From positions 126,632,078 to 126,696,077 of the forward strand of contig NC_092859.1 of assembly GCF_032062135.1 (NCBI RefSeq): a stretch of DNA of 64,000 nucleotides, given 5' to 3'. The notes under the pieces are model-generated. The model was given only the letters and a program-made list of their open reading frames with translations, was not told where the DNA came from and searched no databases. This stretch comes from Pyxicephalus adspersus. Taxonomy: Eukaryota; Chordata; Amphibia; Anura; Pyxicephalidae. This document shows positions 34,896 through 46,808 of the stretch, one piece after another (within the stretch, counting starts at the first letter, position 1; every line of letters begins with the position of its first letter). The position numbers and the translations under genes are program-made.

Positions 34896-35946
34896 TGCAC
34901 TGGAGGAAGAGTATGGCTCCTGTTGCTAATTATGTAGATAATCATGCTCCAGAAGAGAACACTCCTATTCAACTTGAGGGGGAAGTTGAGAACCATTTGC
35001 AAAAGGGAGCCTTAGCATAAAAAATATTATGTAGTTCACCCCCCAAATTCTGTTTTGTTTATGCTGTGGTAATGACAAATAAGATTTGTAATAACATTTC
35101 TGTCACAAGGCTCTTGACAATGGGGAACCATAATTCTTTTTGATCAAGTTGAAGATTTAGGTTTACACTTTTTAAAAATTAAATTATATATATATATATA
35201 TAATTGCTTTACAAATCATTTGTTCAAGGTTCTATACTTGTTGTTGTATTTAATTCCTCTGCTTTAATGCTTTCTGCCAAGCTGTGGAATCTAATATCTA
35301 TGACATAGTTTTCTCTACTTGGTCACAATGCTAGCTGGGTTGGCTGATGGTGGTGGTACAGAGGAGAGTTCCTCCTTTGACACAATCTGGTCTCTGTATA
35401 ACAGCTGCAACATCTAAATCTTTAACAGCTGGAACAAGCTCAGAGCTTCACCTTATAACTGCTAGTGGTAAATCTGATATTACATTTGTTGAGAGGTTTA
35501 GATATGCATATAAACTGAAAATGAGCAGGAAGGTCTCCATTGCATCCTCTTCTATAGGATATGACAATGGTCATCCCAACTTGGTTGTTTTTGCAGATCA
35601 CTGAATTAAATTTGGGGGGCTGCTGTAAACACATTTGTATTTCACTCAAGACAATCAGGGGAAAATCATCTAGCATGTGTACATGGTTTTACAATCATTA
35701 TCAGGACAGATAGCAATGGAGTCTACTTATATTTAGATTGATTGGTGAAAGAGGGAAACTGAAATTTCCATGGGTAAAATTTTGAGACTCGTACAGATTC
35801 TTCCTTACTCGGGCTTGAATACTGCAGCACTGTAGGTCTAGTTATGAAAAAGCAGATCTACAAATTATCACACCATTCAGAAAGAAGGGTTCCTTTTCCT
35901 AAAGAAAATTATAACTAAAACTATAAAATATCTGGAAGGGAGAAGA
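34896..35946. other. Intergenic with an (AT)n tract
   Basis: A short (TA)n repeat lies at 35186-35203. Overlapping open frames on both strands at 35347-35676 have no domain. Nothing else was recognised. Confidence 0.5.
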
Positions 35947-35954
35947 GTCTAGAT

Positions 35955-36107
35955 TAGGGGTGGGCAAACTTTTTGGCCCAGGGGTCACAATGAGTTTTAA
36001 ATTTTGACAAGCGGGCCCAGCCATTATCAGATGTATGTTTGTTTGAACTGATATAAAGTACGTGCAAAACCGGGCCGGACTATTGGGCTGTAGTTTGTCC
36101 ATGCCTG
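35955..36107. mobile_element. hAT-type MITE (153 bp) with perfect TSD
   Basis: The flanks are identical: GTCTAGAT at 35947-35954 and 36108-36115. The termini TAGGGGTGGGCAAAC and GTTTGTCCATGCCTG are inverted repeats. The perfect duplication suggests a fairly recent insertion. Confidence 0.88.
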
Positions 36108-36119
36108 GTCTAGATTAAG

Positions 36120-37249
36120 CAATTACATTTAATTATACAGACAACCAAGGAATTACAATATAAATTGTACAGCTAAAAGCAATGCACAAACCTGGCACTT
36201 TAAACAACAAACTTCCTTTACTTTCACTGACAGAGCCAAATTCTCCATTTATGTCTCACACGTTCTCCCCTGCCAGATGCCGCAGATCCCAATGGTAGGG
36301 CTTTAGCGGCAGTGCTGCCAACCCAGAAAGCAGCGGACTGACGTGACCAGGTATGATAGCCATGCCACCTACAACATTTTTTCAACCCATTCTAGTGCAA
36401 GTAGGCATACTCTACACAAAAATGGGAATTCCACTTTAAACTCAGGATTAGTGCAGCATAGTTGGCACACCATTATGGGTAGCTGCGAGAAAGTAGACAG
36501 AGAACATTAGATTTTTGCAGGGCGAATTTTCAGTTTTGTGTGGCAAATTTTTTTTATAGTCCATCTATTTTTTTATATTCCCTCTATTCCTTACCTTGTA
36601 ATGAAAGTATATGCATCAAAAATCTGGTATTTAAGTCCTTTAAATGTGCCACCAAAATAGTTTACAGAAAGTGACAAGGACACAGATTGTTCAACATTTT
36701 GCATAAAGATTACATGATTTGCTTAGATTGCAAAGAGATTTTACAAGTCAAAAAACTTTCCTTTGCAAATAAATGCTTCCATATTCTTGGGATAGTCTTT
36801 TGGCCTTTTGTAATTCAGAATGTTAATATTAAAATCACTAATGTTTTCTACTGTCTAATTATATTAAGTTTAATTTTCCCCAAAAAATTCTAGTCTCACA
36901 TTCCATTCTCCAGCAACTTTGCAATGATCATACCCTGTCTTTCTCTTTCAACCCATTCTGTCTCCATTCTTTATAACAATTAAAGCGTACCTAAAGCAAA
37001 AGTCTGAGATTTGAGTTGGTAATTGGTAAAAGTAAGTTTTTCATTTTGGAAACGAGGCAAAACAGGAAGTAAAAATATCTTCAGAGGAAATTCCCTGTTA
37101 GGCAAATATCAGTTAGACAGTTGCCACTGGTATAAGTGTCTCCATTGGAAGATGCGTTCTTCCTGCTCTGGTTAAAATTCCAAATTTTGGATGTTACGGT
37201 ATTGTCAGTTTTTAGTTTTTTGAATTGTATGAATTATTTTTTTGAATTG
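36120..37249. other. Intergenic, repeat-like patch
   Basis: A GC-richer patch at 36240-36370 looks repeat-derived but is not assigned. The remainder is AT-rich and shows no gene. Confidence 0.45.
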
Positions 37250-37645
37250 TTTCTTTTAAAGGAATTGTCATTGGCAGGATGGCATCTCTAATGAACTAAG
37301 TAAGTTTATAATTTTGCTGCAGCAAATAGTACTGTTAATAAAGAAAAAGAACCTTATGTGCATTACGGTTTATGCAGCGTGAGTGCATTACATAATATAG
37401 GAAGGCTTAATTGAGCTCCAATCTGCAATTTACAATATGCAGTCAGCACAAAGAAGGCCAATGCTTTTATATGTAAATAAAACAGGAGGACTTGATAAGC
37501 ACCGGATTAGAGAGCAGGACCTACTATGAGCATTAATAATGCAGGGACCTTAAATACATTTATATTGATTGGTGCGTATTATTGTTCCCTTGACACAGGC
37601 TGTTGTTCAGCTGTACACTTATGTGCTGAAGAAATATGGGCAAGC
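37250..37645. other. Candidate conserved noncoding element
   Basis: A unique stretch dense in homeodomain-like and related motifs: TTAATTGAGC, GCATTAATAATGC, TTGATTGGTG, TGCATTACATAAT. It has no repeat resemblance and no coding frame. The regulatory interpretation rests on motif texture only. Confidence 0.3.
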
Positions 37646-38320
37646 GTATTTTAACTATTTCTTGGCTAAAAGAGAATGATGGTACATGCATGCTCTGTCA
37701 AATATTAAATATCTGTTTTTTCTTTCGGCTTTTTCTGTATAGTTTGACAATATGTATAAGTTGTCACACCAATGTTCACAGAAATGCTAACATTTTTGGA
37801 AATTTGATCCTAAGTTTTAGTACACATCACTAATATAGGAAAAAGTACAACAAATATACATATACATATAATAACTATAATAAATGAAATACTGAGTTCA
37901 TTTATCCTCCAGATATTACAGAACAATATTACTTTATTAAAATGCATTATGGGGAACATCTGATACCTAAAAGCCTCAATACATGAAAAAGTCAAACCTA
38001 AGGCCTGTGTCCTTTACATGACACACAGTACTTCAACCACAGTACTAAAAATTTTTTGTGATTAGCTTTTAATATATAGGCAATTTATTTCCAGAAAAAC
38101 ACAAAAGTGATTTTCTTTTAATTCTGAAAAATTTGAAAAAATAATACAATCGACAAAAGTATAAAAAAATATTTTATCTATCATTGAGTTCTTAAGTACG
38201 CACCATGGTTTTAAGTATTAAAGCTCATTTAAAGGATTAAAACATAATTTATAGTTTTGAAAACAAAATTTTTGAAAAACATTCTGAGAAAACATTGATT
38301 TTCAATATGATTGTTTAGAT

Positions 38321-38574
38321 CAGTGATTACCAGCTGGTGTTCTGCGGCTCTGGGGGTGCACCGGCCAGAGCCGTGGACCATGTCCCCTGTACAGATCACA
38401 GGCTCAGGGAAGTGGGCTCAGATCTGCGATAGGAGAGTGGGTGGGTTCTGGCATCATGACAACACTATGAGAGAAGTTTCTTCCCCTTTGAGTACCACCC
38501 GACTCCCCACACATGTGTGGTCCGGATCTGATCATTTTAGTGGTCTGTTCGGCTGAAATGGTTGGCAACCACTG
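38321..38574. mobile_element. hAT-type MITE (254 bp) with perfect TSD
   Basis: Identical 8-bp flanks GTTTAGAT at 38313-38320 and 38575-38582. The termini are CAGTGATTACCAGC and GGTTGGCAACCACTG. The interior (CCGTGGACCATGTCCCCTGT, GGGAAGTGGGCTCAGATCTG) is shared, inverted, with the next element. The 81- and 83-codon frames are spurious. Confidence 0.92.
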
Positions 38575-38642
38575 GTTTAGATTGATATTTGAATAAATTA
38601 TGATTTTCATGTAATTGATCAAAAATTTTACATGGCATAAAC

Positions 38643-38967
38643 CAGTGGTCTCCAACCTTTTTGCACCTATGGACCATGCATGCGTAGGGAGCCATGTGTC
38701 ACTTCCAAGGGAAGGAACTTGCCCCGAGCAACATCATGATGCCAGAACCCATCCACTCTCCCATCACAGGTCTGAGCCCACTTCCCTAAACCTACAATCC
38801 ACACAGGGGACATGGTCCGTGGATCTGGCCAGCACGCCTTCCCCCCCCCCCCCCCCCCCTCGCACAGCCCTTCTCCTGAATTTGCTGGGGCGCACATTGC
38901 ACGGGCGCACGTGACAGAGACACGAACCACCAAAATTTTCTCACAAACCACCTGTTGGCAACGACTG
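38643..38967. mobile_element. hAT-type MITE (325 bp), inverted relative of its neighbour
   Basis: The termini are CAGTGGTCTCCAACC and GTTGGCAACGACTG. The flanks are GCATAAAC (38635-38642) and GCATAGGC (38968-38975), six of eight identical. The interior matches the element at 38321-38574 in reverse orientation. A run of 19 C at 38841-38859 has expanded inside it. The two copies lie 60 bp apart. Confidence 0.85.
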
Positions 38968-38975
38968 GCATAGGC

Positions 38976-40380
38976 ATTACTTCTACTACTACAGATGCAC
39001 AGGCATTCCTAAAAAAAAAAAACATGTGCAAGAAATCTGTAGGCTTTACATTGCTAAGTTTCTTTTACAAATCCTACTTGTTTAGTTTGCATTGGCTTCA
39101 AAACAGTAACAATCACCTCCTGGTCATCTGTTCATGAGTCGCCTCTTTTAACCATAATCTGCTCACAGATTTTTCTCTGTATAATAGAGGCTCTTCTTCT
39201 GTATCTCTTACTTTGTCTTCTACAACTTCCATGCACCTACATGAACACACAGAACTGATTTAGATTTCTCCTATTTGAATGAATTCTTAAAATAGTATTT
39301 GGTTTTTAGCTGTGGAATCCTTTTAAAGATATGCTAAGGTATGTGACCTTAGTTTTCCATTGCTGGTCTAGCCTGTCCTGATTTTTGATTGCATGGTACA
39401 CTTTTTGACTGCTTTATCATTGCTTCTGGCACATGGCTTGATAAAGTGCTTGGGTTTGTCCACTTGCTTAGGCAAATTAAACAATCTCCTTTGACCCTTC
39501 TGGTACTGTAGCCGCCCATTAATTTTTTATCTCTGACCAGTAGGTGGCATATTCTTATTCCTTACTACTCACTGTACCTATTAATGTCAAATTTTTTTTG
39601 GATCATTCCCTGCTAAATTTTCCACTAAGGAAAGATCTCTATTCTTAGACTTCATATTATGGTACATACACCTAGAAGCAACTCATCACAGATCATGAAA
39701 TTTGAAAAGGAAAAGTCAGCAATGGCTATTTTTCCTTAGCATAAGTTTCTCTTAAATGTTTATATTGCCAACACATCCTAAAACCAAAATTGTGGAACAA
39801 TAAGAACTACAGTAATAAAATTAAACATAAAATACTAAAATTCTGTTATGCACACCAATACACGCTTGCAGGCATGCTGTACCTGACAAAAGTCTACCCT
39901 ACTATATCTCAGGCTATATTATAACTACAGTACAAGCCTTGCCAATTTATTTTTTATCCTCCAGATTGTTCTGGTGATTAAACATTTACTAGATACTATA
40001 AAATATAATGAAGCTATATTTTACCAAAAGCTGTACAGCTGACTGCTAGAAATGTATCCAATTTACAATTATTTTTAATGGATACTAATATATGTATATT
40101 GTTTTACTGTAGAGTTTTATAGAACTGTACCATTGGGACCATATTTTGTGAAAATGTAGGAAATAAGTTGAATATGCTTTTGTACAAGGTGATATTAATG
40201 ACTTGAAAGTACTGGTACAGTGTTCCATTTCCTTATGTGATTTGATAACTACATGTATCAATATAAAACATACATCATACTCTACATATATTATACAGAA
40301 CTGTGATAGGTAGATGGAAGGATGGAAAGGTAATATTGTAAATAATAAAAATATTGAAAATATTATTGTATATAAATAAA
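38976..40380. other. Intergenic, nothing recognised
   Basis: AT-rich, with no supported gene and no repeat I can name. Confidence 0.5.
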
Positions 40381-40388
40381 GTCTAACC

Positions 40389-40669
40389 CGTTTTTAACAA
40401 AGGTAACCCTTGGAAGAACTTTCACGGGTGTTCTGGGAACCCTTGCTATAGTTACTATAACCACAGCTCACAGTACATTAGTGTATTGGTCAGTGGGAAA
40501 AATGCCTTACATTGCTGGCCATTGGAAAGGATGCTGCTCGTACACATACCCAAAAAGATCATTGGTATCACTTAAACTGGTCTGAGAGGCATAAAAGTGC
40601 TCATTATTCAACAAACCCCTAGAAACCTCAGAAGAATCTCTAGGGCACCAGAGAACTCTGGAAACACCG
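40389..40669. mobile_element. hAT-type MITE (281 bp) with TSD
   Basis: The flanks are GTCTAACC (40381-40388) and GTCTAACT (40670-40677), seven of eight identical. The ends CGTTTTTAAC and GGAAACACCG are loosely inverted. The interior has CCACAGCTCACAGTACATTA and GGTTCCT-like blocks shared with 9868-10140 and 34739-34890. Confidence 0.7.
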
Positions 40670-40677
40670 GTCTAACT

Positions 40678-41393
40678 GATAATAATAATAATAACCACTA
40701 AAATCACAAAATATTGTATTAACACATGGGAAGAACAAGTGGTAAAAAAGTATTTTTTATAACAACTCTTTTATGCATTTCCATAGTTTGCAATTTTTTA
40801 TGTGCATCAACACAAATTATATACATTTTAAGGACTTTTTCAAATACCTTCAGTTTTTCTACCTCGCATTGATGTTTAAAAGTGCTGCCAATGCACCTCA
40901 TGCACACCTAAAGCAAAACTAAGCCCAATGGATATTTACCTATCCCTGTTTCCAATCAGCACCCACCTGGGATTGCCTGGTATACTAGCAACACATGCCA
41001 AGCTGCGTATGGGCAAATCAGCAACTTTTTACAGCTGGGACAGCAATCAGGTACGTAAGAATTTTTTTTGCAGAACAAACATCAACTTTCCCCTTCCAAT
41101 AAAGCCCTGCCTGATCACAGATTTTAAAAATAAAAATTTAGTTCCACTATAAACTGATCCTTAACCTTTTTTGGAAATGCAGCTCACAAAAGTGCACACT
41201 AGTACATTACTATACATTGTGGTACCTTGCAATACAGGTCTGTTGTCTTAGATGCTTTGCGATAACAGCAATGCAAAGATGTGAAGCTGTCATAATATGT
41301 TTAACTGTTTTTTATCAGTTAAAGCGGAACCTAACTGAAAAAATTGTATTCGTAGACCAAATTAATTCCGCAGATCCCTCGTTCCCACCAGAG
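40678..41393. other. Intergenic, nothing recognised
   Basis: It includes a short (TAA)n tract at 40680-40692 and GTTAAAGCGGAACCTAACTG near 41320, a motif resembling dispersed repeats. No gene was seen. Confidence 0.45.
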
Positions 41394-41560
41394 ATTATTA
41401 TTATTGTTAAATAATAATATACAGAATTTTTTTGAGCGCCAACATATTACGCAGCACTGTATAGTAAATAGAGGTAGCAAATGACAGACAGTTACAGACA
41501 GTGACACAGGATTAGGAGGGGACCCTGCCCGACGAGTTTACAATCTAGGAGGTGGGGGAA
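41394..41560 (-). mobile_element. L2-like LINE 3' tail, minus strand
   Basis: Minus-strand reading: CCTAGATTGTAAACTCGTCG, GGCAGGGTCCCCTCC, TGTCACTGTCTGTAACTGTC, then CAGTGCTGCGTAATATGTTG, GCGCTC and an (ATT)n end. It corresponds to the noncoding tail of the element at 31860-32505. Confidence 0.8.
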
Positions 41561-41817
41561 GTCTCACACAATAGGAGGGGAGATATAGAGTGATGGGACG
41601 TAGTGAGAGTTTTAAGAGACAAAAGAAGACGTGTAGGCAAGTCTGAAATGTCCTCGATTGGGTCCCACTTAGTCCTGGAATCCTCCTTTGTCCCAGCATG
41701 GAGGAAGCATAGGGTGCTGCCATCTTTGTGAGTCTTCTTCCTTCCTCTGGCTACATCAACCAATTTTGCACTGAGCAGGCGATAGATCTGGTGACATAGA
41801 CTTCTGTAAAGGGAAAA

Positions 41818-42000
41818 AAAGAGTGCCAAGCTCACTGTGCATGCGTAAGATCAGCTTTTTTTCTCTTCTCTTTTTTTCTGTAAGAAAAAGCTCCATCTGC
41901 GCATGCCAAAGGCCGGGCATGTGCAAAAAGTGAAGCCAGGAGCCTCCTGGAATGCGTGACTTAGGTATCCCTGGGGACTATGCGCTTCCATTCTATCTAC
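41818..42000. repeat. Dispersed repeat with GCATGCGT core, copy 2
   Basis: Shares ordered blocks with 19118-19310: AAGAGTGCC, CTCACTG, GCATGCGT, GCGCATGC and GGTATCCC. The family is unrecognised. Confidence 0.5.
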
Positions 42001-43329
42001 ATCAAACAAGAAGGAGAATAAAAAGATCATTTTTACTTAAAAGGCTGTGATAGGTTCGCTTTAATAACATATAACAATCTATAACATTACACCTCTTTTT
42101 TCTTCACATTAAAAAAGTTTGTAATGTTGTAGGTGAGGTCTTAACCTGTGTACAGATACTGGATTTACACTGAACGTTTGTAATTGTCTTGGTCGAAAAA
42201 CAATCCCTTATACAGATGTTCCCTGCTGTTGTCTAAAGATCCATCCTGCTGAATCTCTGTTGTTTTTAATGGAGGGGATGCAGCAGGGCACTTCCCACTT
42301 GTCCTCCCATCTCTACAGAAAGAACTACATTCTCTCCACAGAGCTCATTCCTTCCTACTGTCACTGGAAACAATCACAAATTCAACTGAACATCTGTACA
42401 CTGTAGTGAGATGTCCCTTATACTATTGTTCTCTTTCCCTTTTCTCTGCCCAGAGGTATGCTGCCACTGGCAAAGGTAATGATCTTATAATAAAATGTTA
42501 TCCTTATAGAAACAGCAGAATGGTTAGAATGTAAAAACATTTTCACTTGTTTTATGAAATACTAAAAATACTTTATTTTTTATTTTTTTTATTACTTTAT
42601 TAAACCTAATGGCAGTGTTTTTTTGTAACTTTATCAAAATATTCATTATATTGTCTTGATCTATCAGTCAATTATTTTATCTATATATAACCTGCCTGTC
42701 CACAAAAAAAGAGTTGATTTACTAAATGTGTAGAACATCACTTACCAAAGTGAAAGTCTATCTTAGCTTAGGGAATAAAGAGAAGCTGTGTTTATACAAG
42801 CAAAAATCTATTAAATATTCTCAGCCCATAATTGGATATTTTGAACTTTTTTTTTTCCTACTCAGCTAAGTGAACATTGTCTACTCAATCCTACTAAGTC
42901 GACTGTCTGCATATGTGTATTTTAGAATGACCATGCTATGCTGTAAGTATGGCTGATCCACCAATATGCATGCTTATTGGATCAAGTACTTATTTGTAAG
43001 ACTGCCAGGTCTCAGTTAATGCTAACGTGTCTAAAAAGGGTGTTAATTCACCAGGAAATAAGGAACGTCTGAAAACAGGATAAAAAGCAGCACACAGACC
43101 AGTAAGTAGGAGAAATAGGTTAAAATGCAAATAATAGTTAAATTGCACATTACTCTGTAAAAATGCATTCTGCTTTAGATTTGCCCAACTCTTCCTGTTC
43201 TGCAAATTTCAAATCATGGACACTGAAATTGAATTCCATTTTGCCTTTTGAACATTATTTTTTTCAGGCAACCAAAATAAATAAAAAGGATAAGCAAATC
43301 AGGCCATGCAAGCAGTCATCTAAAGAGAG
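42001..43329. other. Intergenic, nothing recognised
   Basis: No supported gene. A 71-codon minus-strand frame at 42990-43205 has no domain. Confidence 0.5.
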
Positions 43330-43690
43330 AGTGAGAAAATAGCACTGATACGGTGTTCTCTGAGCTTCAGTCCATTAATTTCCTGTACGGGTGGAACCAC
43401 AAACCTCACATTAGTAACCTGCGAGATTTGTTTAAGACTTTAGCCTTCAGATTCCCAGGTGGGTGTTTTAATGTTGACAGCTGTTATAATTCTCAAAGTG
43501 GAGCTTAGGATCTGTATAACCCTCCGAACAGACACCTGTAATGTGATTCATTTGTTTTCTCTGCTGTTCCCTATGCTCATTTAAAAGTAATTTGCATCTC
43601 CTGCCATATTGTATCCTAAACCATTTCAGTGCTGGAAAGGACTGAATCTGCATTATTATACGGGACACAGGTTGTTAAAGAGGCATGCAC
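43330..43690. other. Candidate conserved noncoding element
   Basis: A unique, complex stretch without repeat resemblance: TCCATTAATTTCC, AACCACAAACCTCAC (contains the Runx-like AACCACA), GACAGCTGTTATAAT (an E-box), TAATTTGCAT (octamer-like). Regulatory meaning is inferred from motifs only. Confidence 0.3.
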
Positions 43691-46600
43691 ATGGAACTTG
43701 TAGCAAACCTCTATTTTTTTTAAATTAAAATGTGTTTTTCATTAGACTGCAGGGAATCATGATCTGATCTGAGCCATTGAACTTGGCCATCTTCCTCACT
43801 GTAATAATGTTAGTACTTTATCTAATATGAATAGGAAATAAAGTTGTCCATAATTTAGTTCTCCGCACTCATGAATTTGGTCACCCCTATGAAGAGTCAT
43901 AGATGGCATCTTACTGTATGTTCCTGGGACGCTCTCATCAAGCCATTTGATATTGTACTGCATGTTTATTGCACCCTATTGACCGTTAAGGTAACCAAAC
44001 TTTCACAAAGTGATGTTGTTTAGAATGGGAACAGTGTAGAGCTACTTGTAAACTTTAATTTCTTTGCAAGGTGTATTTTTAGTGCCGAATGCACTGGTAC
44101 ATAGCAATGACGTATTGGCCTTTAGAGCTCAATGATCAAAACCAAGTCTGTATAGGTAAAATTTCATGGAATTTAACTTAATAAATCATTTCATGGCAAA
44201 ATCAATTTCTTGAAAGTTACTTTGATCATCCCAGTTTCCTATTGGTATACTTTATTTGTCTCAAAGATTCCAAGGTAATGAAGTTGTTCCCACACATCAC
44301 CACTATGCCAGTGTTTTAATGCCCATTTTATCGCGCCATTGTGCTCTTATGTACCCTCCTGTTCATGAATACATCATCATTTTAAATAATTCTCTGTACA
44401 TGCCAGCACGCGTTACTTTACTTGATACAGCTTTAACTTAGAAACATTTGTGAATATCTAGGCTAGAACTTTAATTATATATTTTTTAGTACCAGCTCTG
44501 CCCACCCAACATTAAAAACATACTTACAAATTAATTTTACTGCGTATGTACCAACAAATATAGAGCCGTATATACTGAAAAAAATAACCACCGATCATCT
44601 ACTAGTAAAATATCAAGCTTTAAATGATGAGATTATAGTGATAAATAATGAAATTTAATTCGAAATGCTAAGCATGCTGGCAACAATCAAACTTTTTGAT
44701 CAGTAAGCAAGTGGTGTAAACATGTATCGAGACTCCACCAACAGCTGTGTGTATATGAACTCCAAGGGGTGCGTTCAGGCAGTACTTACATTTGTTAAAG
44801 CAATTTAATCATAACCGCATAGAGTTTACCAAATAAAAGAAATTAAAAAATAATATACCAAATATACAAATACATACCAGGTGGTGGTTACATAGCCCGT
44901 ATCAGTGGGAACATGATGAACCCATTCTTTCATAAAGGAGCTGATCATTTTAGGAAAGATTTAGGAAAGGCGGTATTGGGGTTGACAGAGCAGGAGTATT
45001 CAATCTAAAAAGGATCACTTTTTACCATAGAGCCAAAGAGTATATTATTACCGTAAGTACCATATGACAATTCCTGTATGTGGCCAATAGGAAGATGGTC
45101 ATACCATTTGGTCATCTTCACTTTGTTCTGAATATAGTTAGTGGATTGAGGTAGAGTGATGCTTTGATATTCTCTTTAATGTGGAACTAGAGATAGGTAT
45201 TGCCATAGCTTTAGTTCACTATAAAATAACTGTATGTGTAAGTGTGTATGCACATGTGAATACTTTCAAAATGAATAAAAAAGTCAAAAGCACAGCCTTC
45301 ATGTTAAAAGAAGACTGATGTATATAATGTTATTTTTTTTAATTAGCTACCAAGTCTACATTTCTATATTCAAACAATTACAATGACTGTTTAATAATGG
45401 CCAAAAACAGTTTGCAGGTACAAAGTGCAGGAACCAGGTACACAAATCTTCAGTAACTTTCAGTAGTCTTTGCTTTAACTAAATGCCTTGAATAACCTTA
45501 ATTCTAAAATTCTGAAAGTCTCTGTAAATTAGAAATTGCTTATTACACAGGTAGAGGATTGTATTATAGGAATAGAAAGAGAAGGCATGACTAGGAGCTC
45601 TGTAAAATCATGTGGAAGATGTTAGCGCTATAAAACTGCACAAATAAATAAACCAACAACCTTCCAACTCTTTTAATTGCAAAGTGCAATTGCAAGTACT
45701 TTAGATCCATTAATTGAACTCCAAATTCACTGCCAAACAACCAACCAATTTCCTGGGTTATAAACATCATTAGGGCAGCAGTGATATTGCAGAACATATA
45801 GTAACCCATGCTAATCAATCACATTTCTGTTCCCCATAGAAAGCCCAGTTTTATAATATTTCTTTTTATTTGAAATGGGTTCTGGCACTTTCCATAATAC
45901 CACTTATTTTACTGAGTATTTCTGTGGGTAATTCAAAGGAAAGTGATGAAAGCAAGTTAAAGCGTCATACCATTGAAACATGATATTTTAGATTTAGTTC
46001 CTATACATATTTATAGTTTAGATACTCCAACAGAGAGATACCCCCGCCTTATTCCAGACAATGCTTTTGTCTGATGCATTTTGCATGTTTTATTACCTTC
46101 TGTTGCAAACTCCTTAATGTGAAATAACAAATCCAACAGGATGAATGGATGCCCACCCCTTCATGATAGGTACAGCAGGCGCGGAGACCTAGAAACTCAG
46201 TAGCACAATCAAGCGGTTTCAAACTTTAGCATCTACAAAAAACAGAAGATCAGTTTACAATGGAATAACCTTTTAAAATAGCCTTTAAGTACCAACATGT
46301 GAAAGTTCTAATACAACTTTCCTGCAAAATATCATCTTTCTGTGTCTGCCCCATATCCAGTGTGAGATAATACAAGTGCTATTGCACTACGCTTTGTGTG
46401 GCCATTAGGAGTTTAAAAATCTAACATTAAATGTAATACTTCATTTAAACATACAAAATTACCCTAAATTACCTTTTCCTATTTTATACCTAAGATATTA
46501 TGCCATTAGAAGTAACTGTTTCTGTGTATGTTAGCCACAACAGGACTTAGGATCCCAGTACATTTCTTGCACATCAACAGGACAGGGTAGAGGGACTTTT

Positions 46601-46792
46601 AAGGATAAAACTTTGTGACATTGGGGGGAAATATTGCAGGGAATTACTCTATAAATGTTATCTTATTTTGCTCTCCTGTTCATTTAAAAGAGAGCACCTT
46701 ATACATTTACAAGCTTTAAAATATGTGTTGGGTTCTTGTTCTGTTACTAATATTTGTGCTGGCATTGTGAATTGTTGCATTCAGGTATTTGT
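43691..46792. other. Intergenic, nothing recognised
   Basis: 3.1 kb of AT-rich sequence. No gene, tRNA or named repeat was found. Confidence 0.5.
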
Positions 46793-46808
46793 CCAATATT
46801 AATATTTT

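Noticed and set aside
38311..38951. Several 80-99-codon frames on both strands
   Set aside because: They fall entirely on two hAT MITEs defined by 8-bp duplications.
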